Assembly (NCBI RefSeq): GCF_000192475.1
Contig: NZ_AEYW01000014.1
Coordinates: 62,001 to 126,000 of the forward strand
DNA length: 64,000 nt
Reading direction: 5' to 3'
Source of the DNA: Ruegeria conchae
GTDB taxonomy: Bacteria; Pseudomonadota; Alphaproteobacteria; Rhodobacterales; Rhodobacteraceae
Position numbers and translations under genes: made by a program. Below, in pieces: positions 17,626 through 26,719 of the stretch. The notes beneath the pieces are model-generated. The model made no database searches, was not told where the DNA came from, and worked only from the letters and a program-made list of their open reading frames with translations. Numbering within the stretch: the first letter of the stretch is position 1; the number at the start of each line of letters is the position of its first letter.

Positions 17626-18683
17626 ACCAAGGGGTTCAACTCAGGAATATAACCAAGCGATACGGTTTGGTGACCGCGATCGACAATGTTTCACTGGATA
17701 TTCGCGATAACGAGTTCTTTGCACTTTTGGGCCCATCGGGCTGCGGCAAGACCACACTATTGCGGACGCTGGCGGGCTTCGAAACGCCACAGGAAGGACA
17801 GGTTATCGTTGCCGGGCAGAACGTGACAAACATACGTCCCAGCAGGCGGCCCCTGAATCTGATGTTCCAATCCTATGCCTTGTTTCCGCACATGAGCGTC
17901 GAAAAAAACATCGCCTATGGGTTAGAAATGGAGAAATTGCCTAAGGACGAAATTGCCACGAGAGTAGCTGAGGTTCTGGAAAGTGCGAAACTTTCGGGGT
18001 TTGCCGGGCGCAAGCCGGATCAGCTTTCTGGTGGGCAGCGACAGCGGGTTGCTTTGGCGCGCGCGCTGGTCAAAAGGCCAAAAGTCCTGTTGCTGGATGA
18101 GCCCCTTTCAGCTCTTGACAAGAAACTACGAGAAGAGATGCAGCTGGAGCTCAAACGGTTGCAACACGAGGTGGGGATTACATTTCTAATTGTGACCCAT
18201 GACCAGGAAGAGGCCTTGGTCATGGCCGACCGGATCGCGGTCTTGCATGATGGTAAGCTGGCGCAGGTCGGTACTCCTCACGAGCTCTACGAACACCCCG
18301 GATCGCGCTTTGTTGCAGATTTTATCGGCGTGATGAACTTCCTGAATGGTAACGCCGTGGATGGCGGTGTCGATGTCGACGGGGCGGGAATGCTGAGGGG
18401 CGTTTCCGAGCTGCGCGGTGCCGCCACGATTGCTGTGCGCCCGGAACGGGTCAGCCTGATGCAGACCGCCCCTCAAGATGGGCGCAACTGCCTTCCCGGC
18501 ACTGTCGAAGAAGTCGCCTATCACGGGTCAGACCTGGGTGTGCATGTGCGTGTTCGCGGCGGGAGGAGCACCCTGTCCGCCCGCGTTCCAGCCGGCCAAG
18601 CCGACCGTGAAAGTATCCAGCCGGGTCAGGATGTCTACTGCGTATGGGACGCGAAACATTCCCGCATCCTACCCAACTGCTAA
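17622..18683 (+). CDS. ABC transporter ATP-binding protein, PotA-like
   Basis: 353 residues. Walker A GPSGCGKTT, signature LSGGQRQRVALARA, Walker B VLLLDEPLSAL, H-loop VTHDQEEALVMAD, then a TOBE-type C-terminal domain (IAVRPERVSLM). It is clearly homologous to the ATPase at 10204 but well diverged, so the two operons are not a recent duplication. Here the ATPase is the fourth gene, in the other operon it is first. Confidence 0.92.
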   Translation: MNQGVQLRNITKRYGLVTAIDNVSLDIRDNEFFALLGPSGCGKTTLLRTLAGFETPQEGQVIVAGQNVTNIRPSRRPLNLMFQSYALFPHMSVEKNIAYGLEMEKLPKDEIATRVAEVLESAKLSGFAGRKPDQLSGGQRQRVALARALVKRPKVLLLDEPLSALDKKLREEMQLELKRLQHEVGITFLIVTHDQEEALVMADRIAVLHDGKLAQVGTPHELYEHPGSRFVADFIGVMNFLNGNAVDGGVDVDGAGMLRGVSELRGAATIAVRPERVSLMQTAPQDGRNCLPGTVEEVAYHGSDLGVHVRVRGGRSTLSARVPAGQADRESIQPGQDVYCVWDAKHSRILPNC

Positions 18684-18707
18684 GCCATATCTAACGGGAG
18701 ACCTACA

Positions 18708-19994
18708 ATGTCACAGAAAACCATCGCCTTCTTCCCCGAAGCTGCCTTTGGCCCTGCGCTGAATTCGGTTGGCATCGCGCAGGCCTGCGAGAAACTGGGC
18801 CATAAGGCTGTATTTCTAAGCGATCCCGGCTTTGTCGAGGTATATGAAGGTTATGGGTTTGAGGCGCATCCTGTTGCCCTGTCCGAGCCGATGGAACCCG
18901 AGGCGATGGCAAAGTTCTGGGAGGATTTCATCAACGGTCACATCCCAAATTTTCGCAAAGCCCCGATTGACCAGATCGATAACTACGTCAAGGATTGCTG
19001 GGAGGCGATCGTCGACAGCGCAAAATGGGCGCAAAAAGATCTGCCCGATGTACTGGCAAAAATCAAACCAGATATGATCTGCGTGGATAATGTCATTATG
19101 TTCCCGGCTATCAAGCAGTTCGGCGTACCGTGGGTGCGGATCATCTCATGTTCCGAAAACGAAATCCCTGACCCGATTGTGCCGCCGCACTTGTCAGGCT
19201 GCCGGGTGGATGACCGCGAGGGCATGGCGGCCTATGAGGCTAAATTCCACGAGGTGATCAAGCCGATCCACGACGACTACAATGCGTTCCTGGCCAGATG
19301 CAACGAAGAGGCCTATCCGATCGGAGAGTTTTTCGAAGCGTCGCCCACAATGAACCTTCTGCTTTATCCCGAGCCTGCAAAGTACGAACGACAGAACCCG
19401 CTGGACCCAAACCGGTTCCAGTATCTTGAAGGTTGCGTACGCGAAGAAGAATCCTTTGAGGTGCCAACGTTTAAGTCCAACAATGACAAACCACTTCTCT
19501 ATGTATCTTTCGGGTCACTTGGTGCAGGCGACACCGACCTGCTAAAAAGGATCATTTCGACCATTTCCAGGCTGCCCTACCGGGCGCTCGTAAATGTCGG
19601 GGATTACATGGATGAATACACAGAAATTCCTGACAACGTGCACATACAAAGTTGGTATCCCCAGCCTTCGGTAATTCCGCAGGTTGACGCGGTGATACAT
19701 CATGGCGGTAACAACTCGTTCACCGAGTGCCTGTATTTCGGCAAAGCGGCAATCATTATGCCCTATGTCTGGGACGGCCACGATAACGCCACTCGTGTTC
19801 AGGAAACTGGCCACGGGTTCGGGTTTCACCGATACGACTGGACCGATGATGAATTGGCTATTGCCCTCGACAAATGTATCAACGATCCAGGAATGCAGGC
19901 GAAGATGGCGGCAACCTCTGCTCATATGCAGTCACGGCATGGCCCGACCAAGGCAGCCGGCATTCTCGACGACATCCTGAAAGCCGCGGAATGA
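18708..19994 (+). CDS. GT1-family glycosyltransferase, paralogue of 12435-13733
   Basis: 428 residues, GT-B fold, starting after GGGAGA with MSQKTIAFFPEAAFGPALN. Donor-site region shows LYVSFGSLGAGD, SWYPQPSVIPQVDAVIHHGG and VWDGHDNATR. Strongly similar along its length to the GT1 at 12435 (for example both have VDNVIMFPAI or LDNVIMFPAI and a PPxLSG segment). Its stop overlaps the first cupin by 4 nt, so it belongs firmly to the transport operon. This suggests glycosylation, or formation of an activated glycoside, of the imported compound or a derivative. Confidence 0.88.
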   Translation: MSQKTIAFFPEAAFGPALNSVGIAQACEKLGHKAVFLSDPGFVEVYEGYGFEAHPVALSEPMEPEAMAKFWEDFINGHIPNFRKAPIDQIDNYVKDCWEAIVDSAKWAQKDLPDVLAKIKPDMICVDNVIMFPAIKQFGVPWVRIISCSENEIPDPIVPPHLSGCRVDDREGMAAYEAKFHEVIKPIHDDYNAFLARCNEEAYPIGEFFEASPTMNLLLYPEPAKYERQNPLDPNRFQYLEGCVREEESFEVPTFKSNNDKPLLYVSFGSLGAGDTDLLKRIISTISRLPYRALVNVGDYMDEYTEIPDNVHIQSWYPQPSVIPQVDAVIHHGGNNSFTECLYFGKAAIIMPYVWDGHDNATRVQETGHGFGFHRYDWTDDELAIALDKCINDPGMQAKMAATSAHMQSRHGPTKAAGILDDILKAAE

Positions 19995-20356
19995 GCAGCG
20001 CCCCGCATCTTTCCGAAATCTCGACTCGCACCGACCTCACGGACTGGGGGCTACAGCCGGACATGATCGAAGGCCAGTCTCATTCATCGGGTATGCTGGT
20101 TCACAAGGGTCCTGACAACCGACCGGAGATCGGCGCATGGGTCTGTACTCCAGGGCGCTGGCGCCTAACGATTCCGCGTGACGAGTTCTGCTATTTTGTG
20201 CAGGGCCGCGCGGTCTATCGGTCGGATGCAGGCGAAAGCATCGAAGTTACGCCCGGAACGGCCGTACTATTCCCCGCCGGTTGGGTAGGGGAATGCACGG
20301 TCGAGGAAACACTGCGCAACACCTACTACCTAACGGATCGCGAACCTGAATCATGA
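19991..20356 (+). CDS. Cupin_3-type small protein (first of tandem pair)
   Basis: 121 residues, single cupin barrel. Conserved WVCTPGRWRLTIPRDEFCYF and EVTPGTAVLFPAGW match the Cupin_3/DUF861 group that includes EutQ- and ureidoglycine-aminohydrolase-like proteins, often metal poor. Starts in a 4-nt overlap with the GT1 and ends in a 4-nt overlap with a second cupin. Enzymatic role is not known; such cupins often accompany amine and amino-alcohol catabolism genes. Confidence 0.75.
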   Translation: MSSAPHLSEISTRTDLTDWGLQPDMIEGQSHSSGMLVHKGPDNRPEIGAWVCTPGRWRLTIPRDEFCYFVQGRAVYRSDAGESIEVTPGTAVLFPAGWVGECTVEETLRNTYYLTDREPES

Positions 20357-20697
20357 CCACGCCACGTATGCAAAACCCGCTCCAGCAGACTGATCTTGTC
20401 GATTGGGGGGTAATCCCGACGATGATTGAAGGGCAATCCCGCACCTCGGGAAAGCTGATCCACAAGGGGCCTGACGGCCAGTCCGAATGCGGCCTTTGGG
20501 TCTGCACTCCCGGTAAGTGGGAATGTCACGTCACCAAGGACGAGTTCTGCCACTTTCTGGAAGGCCGCTGTACCTATGTCCATGAAAGCGGCGAGGTAAT
20601 TGAGATTACGCCCGATACGGCGGCCTTTTTTCCGCAGGACTGGAAAGGCGTTTGCACTGTCCACGAGACGGTCAAGAAAGTGTACATGATCCGCTAA
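20353..20697 (+). CDS. Cupin_3-type small protein (second of tandem pair)
   Basis: 114 residues, a diverged tandem copy of the previous gene: both contain MIEGQS, HKGPD, WVCTPG, KDEFC or RDEFC, and EITP or EVTP. The pair could form a heterodimer or have split functions. It overlaps the preceding stop by 4 nt and is followed 34 nt later by the aldehyde dehydrogenase. Confidence 0.75.
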   Translation: MTTPRMQNPLQQTDLVDWGVIPTMIEGQSRTSGKLIHKGPDGQSECGLWVCTPGKWECHVTKDEFCHFLEGRCTYVHESGEVIEITPDTAAFFPQDWKGVCTVHETVKKVYMIR

Positions 20698-20731
20698 CGG
20701 CGCAATGCCTGTCAAACAAGGGGGCTGCCCA

Positions 20732-22249
20732 ATGCGTGACCCGTTCAAATCTACCTACTACCTCAACCCCAAGCATGTGCCATTGGAGGGTGGTGGGACC
20801 ACTCTGGTCAACCCGTCTACCTTGCAGCCCGTCGGGGTTTTTGGTGAGCCGTCGCCGCAGATCGTGAACCAGGTTCTGGACCGGGTCAATGCGGCGCAAA
20901 GGAGGTGGTCTGCGATGGACTGCAAATCTCGCGCGCGGGTATTGCACCAGATCGCCAACGACATCGAAAGCGGCGATATGACTGAGATCGCCCGCTTGAT
21001 GACATTGGAAACGGGCAAACCTTACCCTGAATCGATTGGCGAGATTGCGAACATCCCGCCAGTTTTCCGCTACTATGCCGAGATGGCGCGCAATGACGCG
21101 GGCAAGATCGCCGGCACGATGCAAACCGGATCTTTTCAGTATCAGACATACGAGCCCTACGGGGTGTCCGTGCATGTGGTTCCGTACAATTTCCCCCTCA
21201 TTCTTGGCAGCTGGTCGATGGCCGCATCACTTGCGGCAGGTAACGGTGTAGTGTTGAAAGCCTCACCCGCAGGAACTTTGTGCACGATGGCGTTCATGGA
21301 GTTTTTTCGGGCGTTGCCCCAAGACCTGATTGCTTGCCTGCCGGGTGGGGCAGACGTGGGCAAACAGCTGATTGCCAGCCCCAAAACCCATGTGGTCGCC
21401 TTTACAGGGTCCGTGCCGACAGGTCGTGCAGTCGCAGTGGCCGCAGCAGAGAACTTGAAACCCGCAGTGATCGAGGCTGGGGGAAGCGATCCACTGATCG
21501 TCAGTAAACATGCCGATATCGCGGTCGCTGCTGCCGGGGCAGTTACCGCTGCTTTTTTGCAGTCGGGCCAGGTTTGTACATCGTCTGAACGGATTTTTGT
21601 GGTGGATGACGTGTACGACGATTTTGTCGATGAATTCGTGGCCCGAACCCGGAAACTACGCATCGGCGACGGCATGGGGGTGGCGGAAATCGGACCTTTG
21701 GCCTCCAAGGAGGCGCGCAACAAGGTCGAGCGTCTGGTGCGCGATGCAACTGAGAAAGGCGCGGTGGTCGAGGTAGGAGGCGGTATTCCGGATGACGCCG
21801 GGCCGGGTTGGTTCTTCGCACCAACGATCCTAACCGGCGTGACGACGGACATGGCGCTAACTCAGGAAGAGGTCTTTGGGCCAGTCGCCTCGGTCATTCG
21901 GGTGAGCGACTTTGACCAAGCGCTTGAATTGGCCAACGCGTCACAGTTCGGTCTTGGCGGATGCCTGTTTACCGGCGACCTGGACGAGGCATTTCAGGGG
22001 GTGAACGAACTACAGGTGGGGATGGTCTGGGTCAACAACCCGCTAGTGGACAACGATGCCTTGCCTTTTGGCGGCGTCAAGAATTCCGGACTTGGGCGCA
22101 CGCTAGGCCTTCAAGGCCTCGAGGCTTTCAGACGGCCCAAGATGGTCGTGATTGACCCGAAGGCGAAGGAGGCGGGCTGGTGGTATCCATATCCCGACGA
22201 ATGGTTCTATTCAGATGACGTACAGGGCGGGAGAAAGCACACCGGATAA
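20732..22249 (+). CDS. Aldehyde dehydrogenase family protein
   Basis: 505 residues from ATG 20732 (MRDPFKSTYYLN), chosen for the AAGGGGG site 8 nt upstream over ATG 20705. NAD-binding Rossmann region VPYNFPLILGSWSMA and FTGSVPTGRAV, general base in VIEAGGSDPLIV, catalytic Cys in SGQVCTSSERIF, and the C-terminal LPFGGVKNSGLGR. Closest to succinate-semialdehyde/betaine-aldehyde-type enzymes; substrate unknown. As last gene of the operon it would oxidise an aldehyde made from the imported compound, for example an aminoaldehyde. No matching amine oxidase or transaminase is in the operon. Confidence 0.9.
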   Translation: MRDPFKSTYYLNPKHVPLEGGGTTLVNPSTLQPVGVFGEPSPQIVNQVLDRVNAAQRRWSAMDCKSRARVLHQIANDIESGDMTEIARLMTLETGKPYPESIGEIANIPPVFRYYAEMARNDAGKIAGTMQTGSFQYQTYEPYGVSVHVVPYNFPLILGSWSMAASLAAGNGVVLKASPAGTLCTMAFMEFFRALPQDLIACLPGGADVGKQLIASPKTHVVAFTGSVPTGRAVAVAAAENLKPAVIEAGGSDPLIVSKHADIAVAAAGAVTAAFLQSGQVCTSSERIFVVDDVYDDFVDEFVARTRKLRIGDGMGVAEIGPLASKEARNKVERLVRDATEKGAVVEVGGGIPDDAGPGWFFAPTILTGVTTDMALTQEEVFGPVASVIRVSDFDQALELANASQFGLGGCLFTGDLDEAFQGVNELQVGMVWVNNPLVDNDALPFGGVKNSGLGRTLGLQGLEAFRRPKMVVIDPKAKEAGWWYPYPDEWFYSDDVQGGRKHTG

Positions 22250-22382
22250 GGGATATTTCGTCTGGATTGTCGTTGCCGTCGGCACAGAGGCTTTGTTTTT
22301 CAAGGTAGCTTCAAATCATCAAGCCATTGTGAAAAAGCAACATTTCTTCGGCATAACCCCATATTGCTTTGAGAAAAACTTG

Positions 22383-22413
22383 GCTTTTTTGTATCGGCCG
22401 AACACAAAAAAGC
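22383..22413. promoter_or_regulatory. 31-bp dyad downstream of aldehyde dehydrogenase
   Basis: GCTTTTTTGT (22383-22392) is the exact complement of ACAAAAAAGC (22404-22413), and the loop contains the palindrome TCGGCCGA. It could act as a two-way terminator for the operon or as an operator. About 130 bp after the stop, just before the IS3 element. Confidence 0.4.
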
Positions 22414-22482
22414 AACGCTGACAATCGCTTAGATCTTGGTGAATTGATTGATCAGCCCCACTTGTGTGGTCCAATTTGATTG

Positions 22483-23298
22483 TTAGTGCATGATTGGCCT
22501 TTGGTCCATCTGAACGATGGTTTCCGGGGCCGGTGGTTTATATCCCAGAGCACTGTGCGGGCGTTTAGTGTTGTAGTGTTTCCTCCATTCTTCGATCAAT
22601 ATCTGCGCTTCTTTTAGGCTGTAGAAGACTTCTCCATTCAGGAACTCATCTCTGAACCGCGCATAGAAACTCTCACAGTAACCGTTCTCCCATGGGCTGC
22701 CTGGCTCGATGTATGCGGTCTTTGCTCCAACTGCATTGATCCAGTCTTGCACCGCCACGGCAATGAACTCAGGGCCATTGTCGGAGCGAATGTAGCTTGG
22801 CACACCGCGCATGATGAACAGGTCACTCAGCACGTCGATGACATCGCTGGAGTTCAGCTTGCGGTCCACACGGATCGCCAAGCACTCCCGGCTGTACTCA
22901 TCAATGACGTTGAGCGTGCGGAATGCCTTTCCGTCATCCGTTCGACAATGCACGAAGTCATAGCTCCAGACGTGGTTTCGATGCTCCGGCCGCAGCCGAA
23001 CACACGATCCATCATTTAACCAGAGCCGCCCCTTCTTTGGTTGTTTCATTGGCACTTTCAGCCCCTCCCGACGCCAAAGCCTCTCGACGCGCTTGTCATT
23101 CACCTGCCAGCCCGCATCTCTCAGCAAAGCCGCGATCCGGCGATAACCGTAGCGGCCATACTGGCGGGCCAATTCTATCATGTCCGCCACCAGGCGCTTC
23201 TCGTCAGCTCGACCTTTCGGCAGCTTTCGCTGTGTGGATCGGTGCTGTTTCAGGACGCGACACGCCCGGCGTTCTGAGACACGCAGTTTGTGGCGCAC
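22483..23298 (-). CDS. IS3-family transposase OrfB (rve integrase domain)
   Basis: 271 residues as an isolated frame. HTH_21 region YGRYGYRRIAALLRDAGW, then the DDE domain with WSYDFVHCRTDDG, YIRSDNGPEFIA and WENGYCESFYARFRDEFLNG, and a C-terminal HSALGYKPPAPE. In IS3 elements OrfB is made as an OrfAB fusion by -1 frameshifting; here the upstream reading KLLSPARRRACINH continues the frame across the end of OrfA, consistent with that. Confidence 0.9.
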   Translation of the reverse strand: MRHKLRVSERRACRVLKQHRSTQRKLPKGRADEKRLVADMIELARQYGRYGYRRIAALLRDAGWQVNDKRVERLWRREGLKVPMKQPKKGRLWLNDGSCVRLRPEHRNHVWSYDFVHCRTDDGKAFRTLNVIDEYSRECLAIRVDRKLNSSDVIDVLSDLFIMRGVPSYIRSDNGPEFIAVAVQDWINAVGAKTAYIEPGSPWENGYCESFYARFRDEFLNGEVFYSLKEAQILIEEWRKHYNTKRPHSALGYKPPAPETIVQMDQRPIMH

Positions 23299-23330
23299 AT
23301 GGTTGATGCAGGCACGGCGACGGGCGGGGC

Positions 23331-23609
23331 TCAGTAGTTTCCCTTGGCCGCCTCCGTCAGGATCAGTTTGTCCAGGGTAAGATCCGAGACGGCCTTTCGA
23401 AGACGCTCATTCTCTTTTTGAAGGCGCTTAAGTTCCTTCAATTGATCCGCACCCATTCCGCCGTACTTCTTCCTCCAGCGATAATAGGTCTGTTCAACAA
23501 CACCAATCTGCCGGATCGCATCCAGACGGGACATGCCTTGCCCCATCAATATCTCAACCTGCCGCAACTTCGAGACAATCTCTTCCGGCTTCGGTCGCTT
23601 GCGCGCCAT
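23331..23609 (-). CDS. IS3-family transposase OrfA
   Basis: 92 residues. Helix-turn-helix (MSRLDAIRQIGVVEQTYYRW) followed by a leucine-zipper stretch (LKELKRLQKENERLRKAV), the usual OrfA layout. Its stop lies just inside the reading frame of OrfB, which is the expected site for programmed frameshifting. Confidence 0.9.
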   Translation of the reverse strand: MARKRPKPEEIVSKLRQVEILMGQGMSRLDAIRQIGVVEQTYYRWRKKYGGMGADQLKELKRLQKENERLRKAVSDLTLDKLILTEAAKGNY

Positions 23610-23952
23610 GTGGTTCCTCCGTTTTCTTAACCATAACGGCGGACCACTTCAGAGGGGGAGGATCACTCCCTTCAAGTTGACACTGAAAACTTCCAGTTCC
23701 GCTTTGGGATCACCTTCAAGATTCGCCGCCAGCCGCACAAAGGTCGGCTCAATGCTGTCCAAGGTTCGCTACTCTGTTTTGCCATAGAAAATTCATGTGG
23801 CTGGCGAAAATCACAGATGACTGGTCTCGGTCAGCCCGCCGCAACGGCATCGCCGCGTAAGCATTGGGCCGGTGAGAGCCCAAATTGCCGGATGCTGTCA
23901 GCGCAACCAAGGGCGGCTATGCAACTTGACCCAACGCGCATATTGTAAATGC

Positions 23953-24438
23953 ATGAGCAAGTTCCGAAATGCCCGACAATCCGACGCACAGCGTTGCTTT
24001 GAGATCGAAACTGCTGCCTATGAAGGCGACGAAGCAGCAACCCTCGAAAAGATATCCAAGAGGATCGAGGTCTATCCCGATGGTTTCCTGATTCTTGAGG
24101 AACGAGGCGAGATCGCTGGCTTTATCAATTGCGGATGTGCCCATGAAGTCGAAATGTCAGACGAGGAGTTCAAGGAGCTTGTGGGGCATGACCCCGACGC
24201 GCCAAATGTTGTTATTATGTCCGTCGTTGTTGATCCTGAGCATCAGGGAACAGGCCTGTCGCGGGCATTGATGACTGAATTCGTCGACTGCATGAGGAAT
24301 ATGGACAAATCCGCGATCTACCTCATGTGCAAAGAGCATCACGTCCCGCTTTATCAGAGATTTGGCTACAGCTATCTTCATCCATCAACCTCTGATCATG
24401 GAGGAATGACTTGGCACGAGATGTCCATGCTACTTTGA
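23953..24438 (+). CDS. GNAT acetyltransferase, arylalkylamine-type (AANAT-like)
   Basis: 161 residues from ATG 23953 (MSKFRNARQSDAQ). The acetyl-CoA loop is VVDPEHQGTGLSRALM, and the C-terminal part (AIYLMCKEHHVPLYQRFGY, then GGMTWHEM) resembles serotonin/arylalkylamine N-acetyltransferases more than general GNATs. It probably acetylates a small amine in the cytoplasm. No operon partner; it stands alone between an IS3 element and a repeat. The 286 bp upstream, after the IS3 end, hold no gene I can support. Confidence 0.8.
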   Translation: MSKFRNARQSDAQRCFEIETAAYEGDEAATLEKISKRIEVYPDGFLILEERGEIAGFINCGCAHEVEMSDEEFKELVGHDPDAPNVVIMSVVVDPEHQGTGLSRALMTEFVDCMRNMDKSAIYLMCKEHHVPLYQRFGYSYLHPSTSDHGGMTWHEMSMLL

Positions 24439-24590
24439 GCCGTTGAGCCATGATGAACGGACATTGGTGCAAACGCAGCGAACGGCTGTTTCGTCCCGTA
24501 TAGCAGTCGCTCACACCGAGTGCGGCGACTGTCTACTTCGGAGTCCACTTTGACCGATGCTGCGCGATTCCCCAATGACAGCAATGCGCA

Positions 24591-24809
24591 GATATTGTTG
24601 AAAAACTCACAATTGGTGTAAACTCGAGTCAGAATTTGGCCCGACAAGGCCGACGGGAATTTTCAGCTGAGGGGTCGGCCAAAAACTGACACTGGCCACC
24701 AGTGGGCACCGAAACGCCCGTCATCGGTATCAGAAGTGGACTTTTCGGATTGACTGCCAGTTCGCAAACTATCAGGGCCTCCCAGATTTATAAGTTTTTC
24801 AACACAATC
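24591..24809 (+). repeat. 219-bp inverted repeat, left copy
   Basis: Begins GATAT then TGTTGAAAAACT (24596) and ends AGTTTTTCAACA then CAATC. It is repeated in inverted orientation at 27883-28101 with one mismatch found by eye. Because each unit has its own 12-bp terminal inverted repeats and no plausible gene, it resembles a MITE. The remainder of 24439-24980 (gene-free) is degenerate sequence with no feature I can name. Confidence 0.85.
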
Positions 24810-24980
24810 CGCAGAAACCGGACATTGCAAAGACTATTAGACCGCCCAGAGCGGCCACTCGGCGCTGCACCGCGCGTCGAGCGCTTGTGAGTCCTGAACG
24901 CAGCTGCGCTGGTTCATTTTGGTGACGACAACTATTGCAGTTTGAACATGGAACTGCGCATCTCTTTGAGGATGACGTGT

Positions 24981-26609
24981 TCATCGATCCAAAGCTGCGA
25001 GGATTCGAGCATCTCGTTCGTATGGATCCTCACGGAAATGAACGGCCCCATCTTCGACCCAAGCAGTCCAATAGGTCAAAAGGACCGGCATGGGCTCGGG
25101 TAGGTTAACGCGCGTTGTCTTCCCGCTATCCAATATGGATTGCATCTTTTGCCGACTCCAGTCGGGCTCTCCCTCCATCAAAAGGCTGGCAAATTCGAAC
25201 GGATACTCAAGACGAACGCAGCCGGAACTTAGGTTCCGCTCATTTCGGTCGAAAAGACTGCGGTCGTTGGTATCATGCAAGTACACTGCATATTTATTGG
25301 GAAACATGAACTTGACTAAACCTAACGCATTGTCTGGGCCCGGCTGCTGAACCAAAGTCACGGCGGGGTTCTTTGCCCCCCAGTTGACAGCGTTGGCAGG
25401 AATTGTCTGCCCGTCTTTGTTCCGAACTACGTAATTGTTGCGCGCCAGATAGGCTGGATCCTTGCGGATCCGCGAAAGCTTGTCTTTCCGAAAAATCGAG
25501 GCGGGAACGGTCCAAGTCGGATTGAATTCCATGTATTCAATTTCATCTCGGAACACTGGGGTTTTTCGGTAGGCTGATCCTGTGATCGACCGGGTGGTCC
25601 AAACCGTCCCATCGGACTTGACTAAGTAAGTACGGGCTCCTGCAATGTTTACTAGCACGAATTCTTCGTCGATTTCCCGCATGAGCCAGCGGCCTCGCTC
25701 CAGGCTGAGGCGCAACTTATTTATGCGATCTTCGACAGGTTTGTTGAGAGACGCGAAAGTCTTACCACCAACGACGCCATCTGCTTCCAAGCCATGACGA
25801 TTTTGAAAGGTTTTTACCAGTTGCACCAAGTAATCGTCATAAACCCAAGTTGGGTTTATGCCGTTTTGGCTGATTTCTTGAAATTCATTTGTTCCCTCGT
25901 AGCCTTCTGTCGCTAGCCTTTTGCGCAGTTCGGCGACGGCAGGATCCACCATTTCCGGCTTCAGAACCGTTTCTTCGGGAACTTTGTTCCAGCCTCCCTT
26001 TGATGCAATAGCTCTATATTTACGCAATGCATCAACGAGCATCGTATATTGCGCATTGTCGATATCGATGCGTTCAATCAAAGCGCTGAAGCCTTCACCT
26101 TGAAGAAATTGGCTCAATACAACGGAAGGGTCTTGTTGAATTACTGGCTTTGAGAAATTCCAATCGTCGTCTAGCGCATTTGGATCGACTTTTCCAAACA
26201 CCAAATGGTGTACGAGTATCACGGCCGCGTCAGTCGCCAGAATATCGAATAATGCTCGACTGGAGGCATCGCCACCCTGTGAAGCTTTGAACGCGGATCG
26301 AAGCTCCTCTAGTTTGAAGTCACTCGGCGTAAAGCCCTGATCAATTGCTCCACCCAACTCCTCAAAAAGCTCGTCAACCAATTCAATACTGGTCCAAGCT
26401 GGCGTAAATTCTCTAGCCGTATAGAAACGAGGTACAAGGATTTCTGCGTCCAAACTCTTGCTGTTTGAAAGTGTACTACTCGCATTCGTATTTGACCTTA
26501 GAAGCGCTTCTATCTGTTCCGAGACTTGGTCTGCTGCGCCTAAATTGGGGCATGTCATCAACGTTGCAGTTAGTGCAGTTGCAACTACTGATTTAAGACC
26601 TTTTACCAT
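24981..26609 (-). CDS. L,D-transpeptidase, YcbB/LdtD type
   Basis: About 542 residues from ATG 26609 (MVKGLKSVVATALTA), a signal peptide ending near GAA; GGAG lies just upstream. Layout: N-terminal helical region, a peptidoglycan-binding domain (KTFQNRHGLEADGVVGGKTF) and a YkuD catalytic domain with its His in YLHDTNDRSLF and catalytic Cys in NLSSGCVRLE. Such enzymes make 3-3 cross-links in periplasmic peptidoglycan. It is intact and has no operon partner. It lies inside the 219-bp inverted repeats, unlike a housekeeping context, so it may be a mobile or extra copy. Confidence 0.92.
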   Translation of the reverse strand: MVKGLKSVVATALTATLMTCPNLGAADQVSEQIEALLRSNTNASSTLSNSKSLDAEILVPRFYTAREFTPAWTSIELVDELFEELGGAIDQGFTPSDFKLEELRSAFKASQGGDASSRALFDILATDAAVILVHHLVFGKVDPNALDDDWNFSKPVIQQDPSVVLSQFLQGEGFSALIERIDIDNAQYTMLVDALRKYRAIASKGGWNKVPEETVLKPEMVDPAVAELRKRLATEGYEGTNEFQEISQNGINPTWVYDDYLVQLVKTFQNRHGLEADGVVGGKTFASLNKPVEDRINKLRLSLERGRWLMREIDEEFVLVNIAGARTYLVKSDGTVWTTRSITGSAYRKTPVFRDEIEYMEFNPTWTVPASIFRKDKLSRIRKDPAYLARNNYVVRNKDGQTIPANAVNWGAKNPAVTLVQQPGPDNALGLVKFMFPNKYAVYLHDTNDRSLFDRNERNLSSGCVRLEYPFEFASLLMEGEPDWSRQKMQSILDSGKTTRVNLPEPMPVLLTYWTAWVEDGAVHFREDPYERDARILAALDR

Positions 26610-26719
26610 CCGCTCCGTCACCTTCAATCTATATGTCGTTTCTTCGTCGGAGGATACTTCAACATTATGTATAATCAAATTGGAATTTATTGGTCTCGGA
26701 TCATGCTCGCGCCGCATCG

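Larger units (their letters stand above)
22449..23665 (-). mobile_element. IS3-family element (IS407-like group)
   Basis: About 1217 bp with imperfect 25-bp ends: TGATCAGCCCC near 22449 and, on the complementary strand of the right end, TGATCCTCCCCC ending at 23665, both continuing to GTGGTCC. Contains overlapping-frame orfA and orfB. No target duplication visible. Both frames look intact. Confidence 0.85.

Noticed and set aside
22152..22421. Plus-strand frame overlapping the end of the aldehyde dehydrogenase
   Set aside because: Begins with an arginine run out of frame with a well-supported gene and ends in AT-rich non-coding sequence.
24702..24890. Short reading frame MGTETPVIGI in the left 219-bp repeat (also at 27799-27990 in the right copy)
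   Set aside because: It exists in both copies only because the DNA is repeated; no ribosome site, and the frame runs beyond the repeat into different sequence on each side.
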